Program-made: the position numbers and the translations under genes
Assembly (NCBI GenBank): GCA_977006965.1
Contig: OZ345358.1
Location: 2,232,001-2,296,000, forward strand
Direction of reading: 5' to 3'
DNA: 64,000 nucleotides
Source: Phymatolithon calcareum
Lineage: Eukaryota; Rhodophyta; Florideophyceae; Hapalidiales
In this document: one piece after another, positions 63,813 to 64,000 of the stretch
Numbering within the stretch: the stretch's first letter is position 1
Layout: every line of letters begins with the position of its first letter
The notes under the pieces: generated by a model
What the model was told of the DNA's origin: nothing
Database searches by the model: none
The model's input: only the letters and a program-made list of their open reading frames with translations

Positions 63813-64000
63813 TTCTCTCGGAGTCGTCGACAGCATATTCTCATGAATTTGAGTGACATGGGTTGCATCGAAGGGAGGTTACCATACAGTATAGTTCAAC
63901 GAATCAGAATTCCACAAATCAGAATTGCTCATTGATCACAATTGCGAGATACTGTATATATACAGCACGGTTCATGGAGCACAGATTGTTTCAAAGAAAT

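Larger units (their letters stand above)
62258..64000 (+). repeat. third, diverged partial copy of the duplicated arm
   Basis: 62258-62461 matches 57435-57618, 62655-63321 matches 57630-58294, and 63793-64000 matches 58294-58500, in the orientation of the right arm. Divergence is far larger than between the two arms. The helicase body is missing and two extra blocks are present (62462-62654, 63322-63792). It runs off the window. Confidence 0.9.

Noticed and set aside
1-64000. CRISPR arrays, bacterial operons or attachment sites
   Set aside because: The tandem repeats seen are minisatellites or leader repeats without spacers, and the gene content is eukaryotic.

Overview
This is nuclear DNA of a eukaryote with few, short introns and a heavy load of transposable elements. 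All element classes are eukaryotic (Ty3, copia, LINE-like and hAT), promoters carry TATA boxes, the helicase gene has one probable 71-nt intron, and no bacterial operon structure is visible. An intron-poor, repeat-rich alga, for example a red alga, would fit, but I cannot fix the lineage from this window.

Layout. 1-5560: a broken Ty3/gypsy element with AT-hooks in its integrase tail, followed by a 93-bp minisatellite (5630-6000). 6136-7458: a broken minus-strand gene with a cysteine-protease-like C-terminus. 9093-13700 and 18020-21464: arms of a first large inverted repeat, each with a dead LINE-like reverse transcriptase and a repeated 'module' carrying a small conserved ORF. The spacer holds an intact 613-aa Sel1-repeat gene (13880-15721) and a second LINE relic. 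21955-31473: a degenerate copia element whose 3' LTR is interrupted by a younger, nearly complete copia element (25808-31423, 5-bp target duplication, half-tRNA-type primer site). 31474-33003: more pieces of the module and LINE relic. 33430-35637: a hAT element with decayed transposase. 37380-41134: several broken minus-strand coding stretches of unknown class. 41929-45180: a third, truncated copia-like element, then a U1-like zinc-finger gene.

46975-48203 is a hAT relic with perfect 23-bp terminal repeats. Its right end abuts exactly the outer edge of a second, almost identical inverted repeat (48204-52929 and 55646-60372). Each arm carries a secreted SOD-like gene and a DEAD-box helicase gene. 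The 2.7-kb spacer holds a decayed SMC5 3' fragment and an intact five-finger C2H2 gene with its own TATA box. A third, diverged partial copy of the arm (62258-64000) runs off the window and contains an inserted piece with a perfect 63-bp palindrome.

The apparently functional genes are the Sel1-repeat gene, the two SOD-like copies, the two helicase copies, the C2H2 gene and perhaps the three small module ORFs. Two short hAT-type MITEs (11730-12056, 17277-17686) are each proven by an 8-bp target duplication and by an empty site in a paralogous copy inside this window. The main story is segmental duplication and inversion in a landscape shaped by hAT elements.
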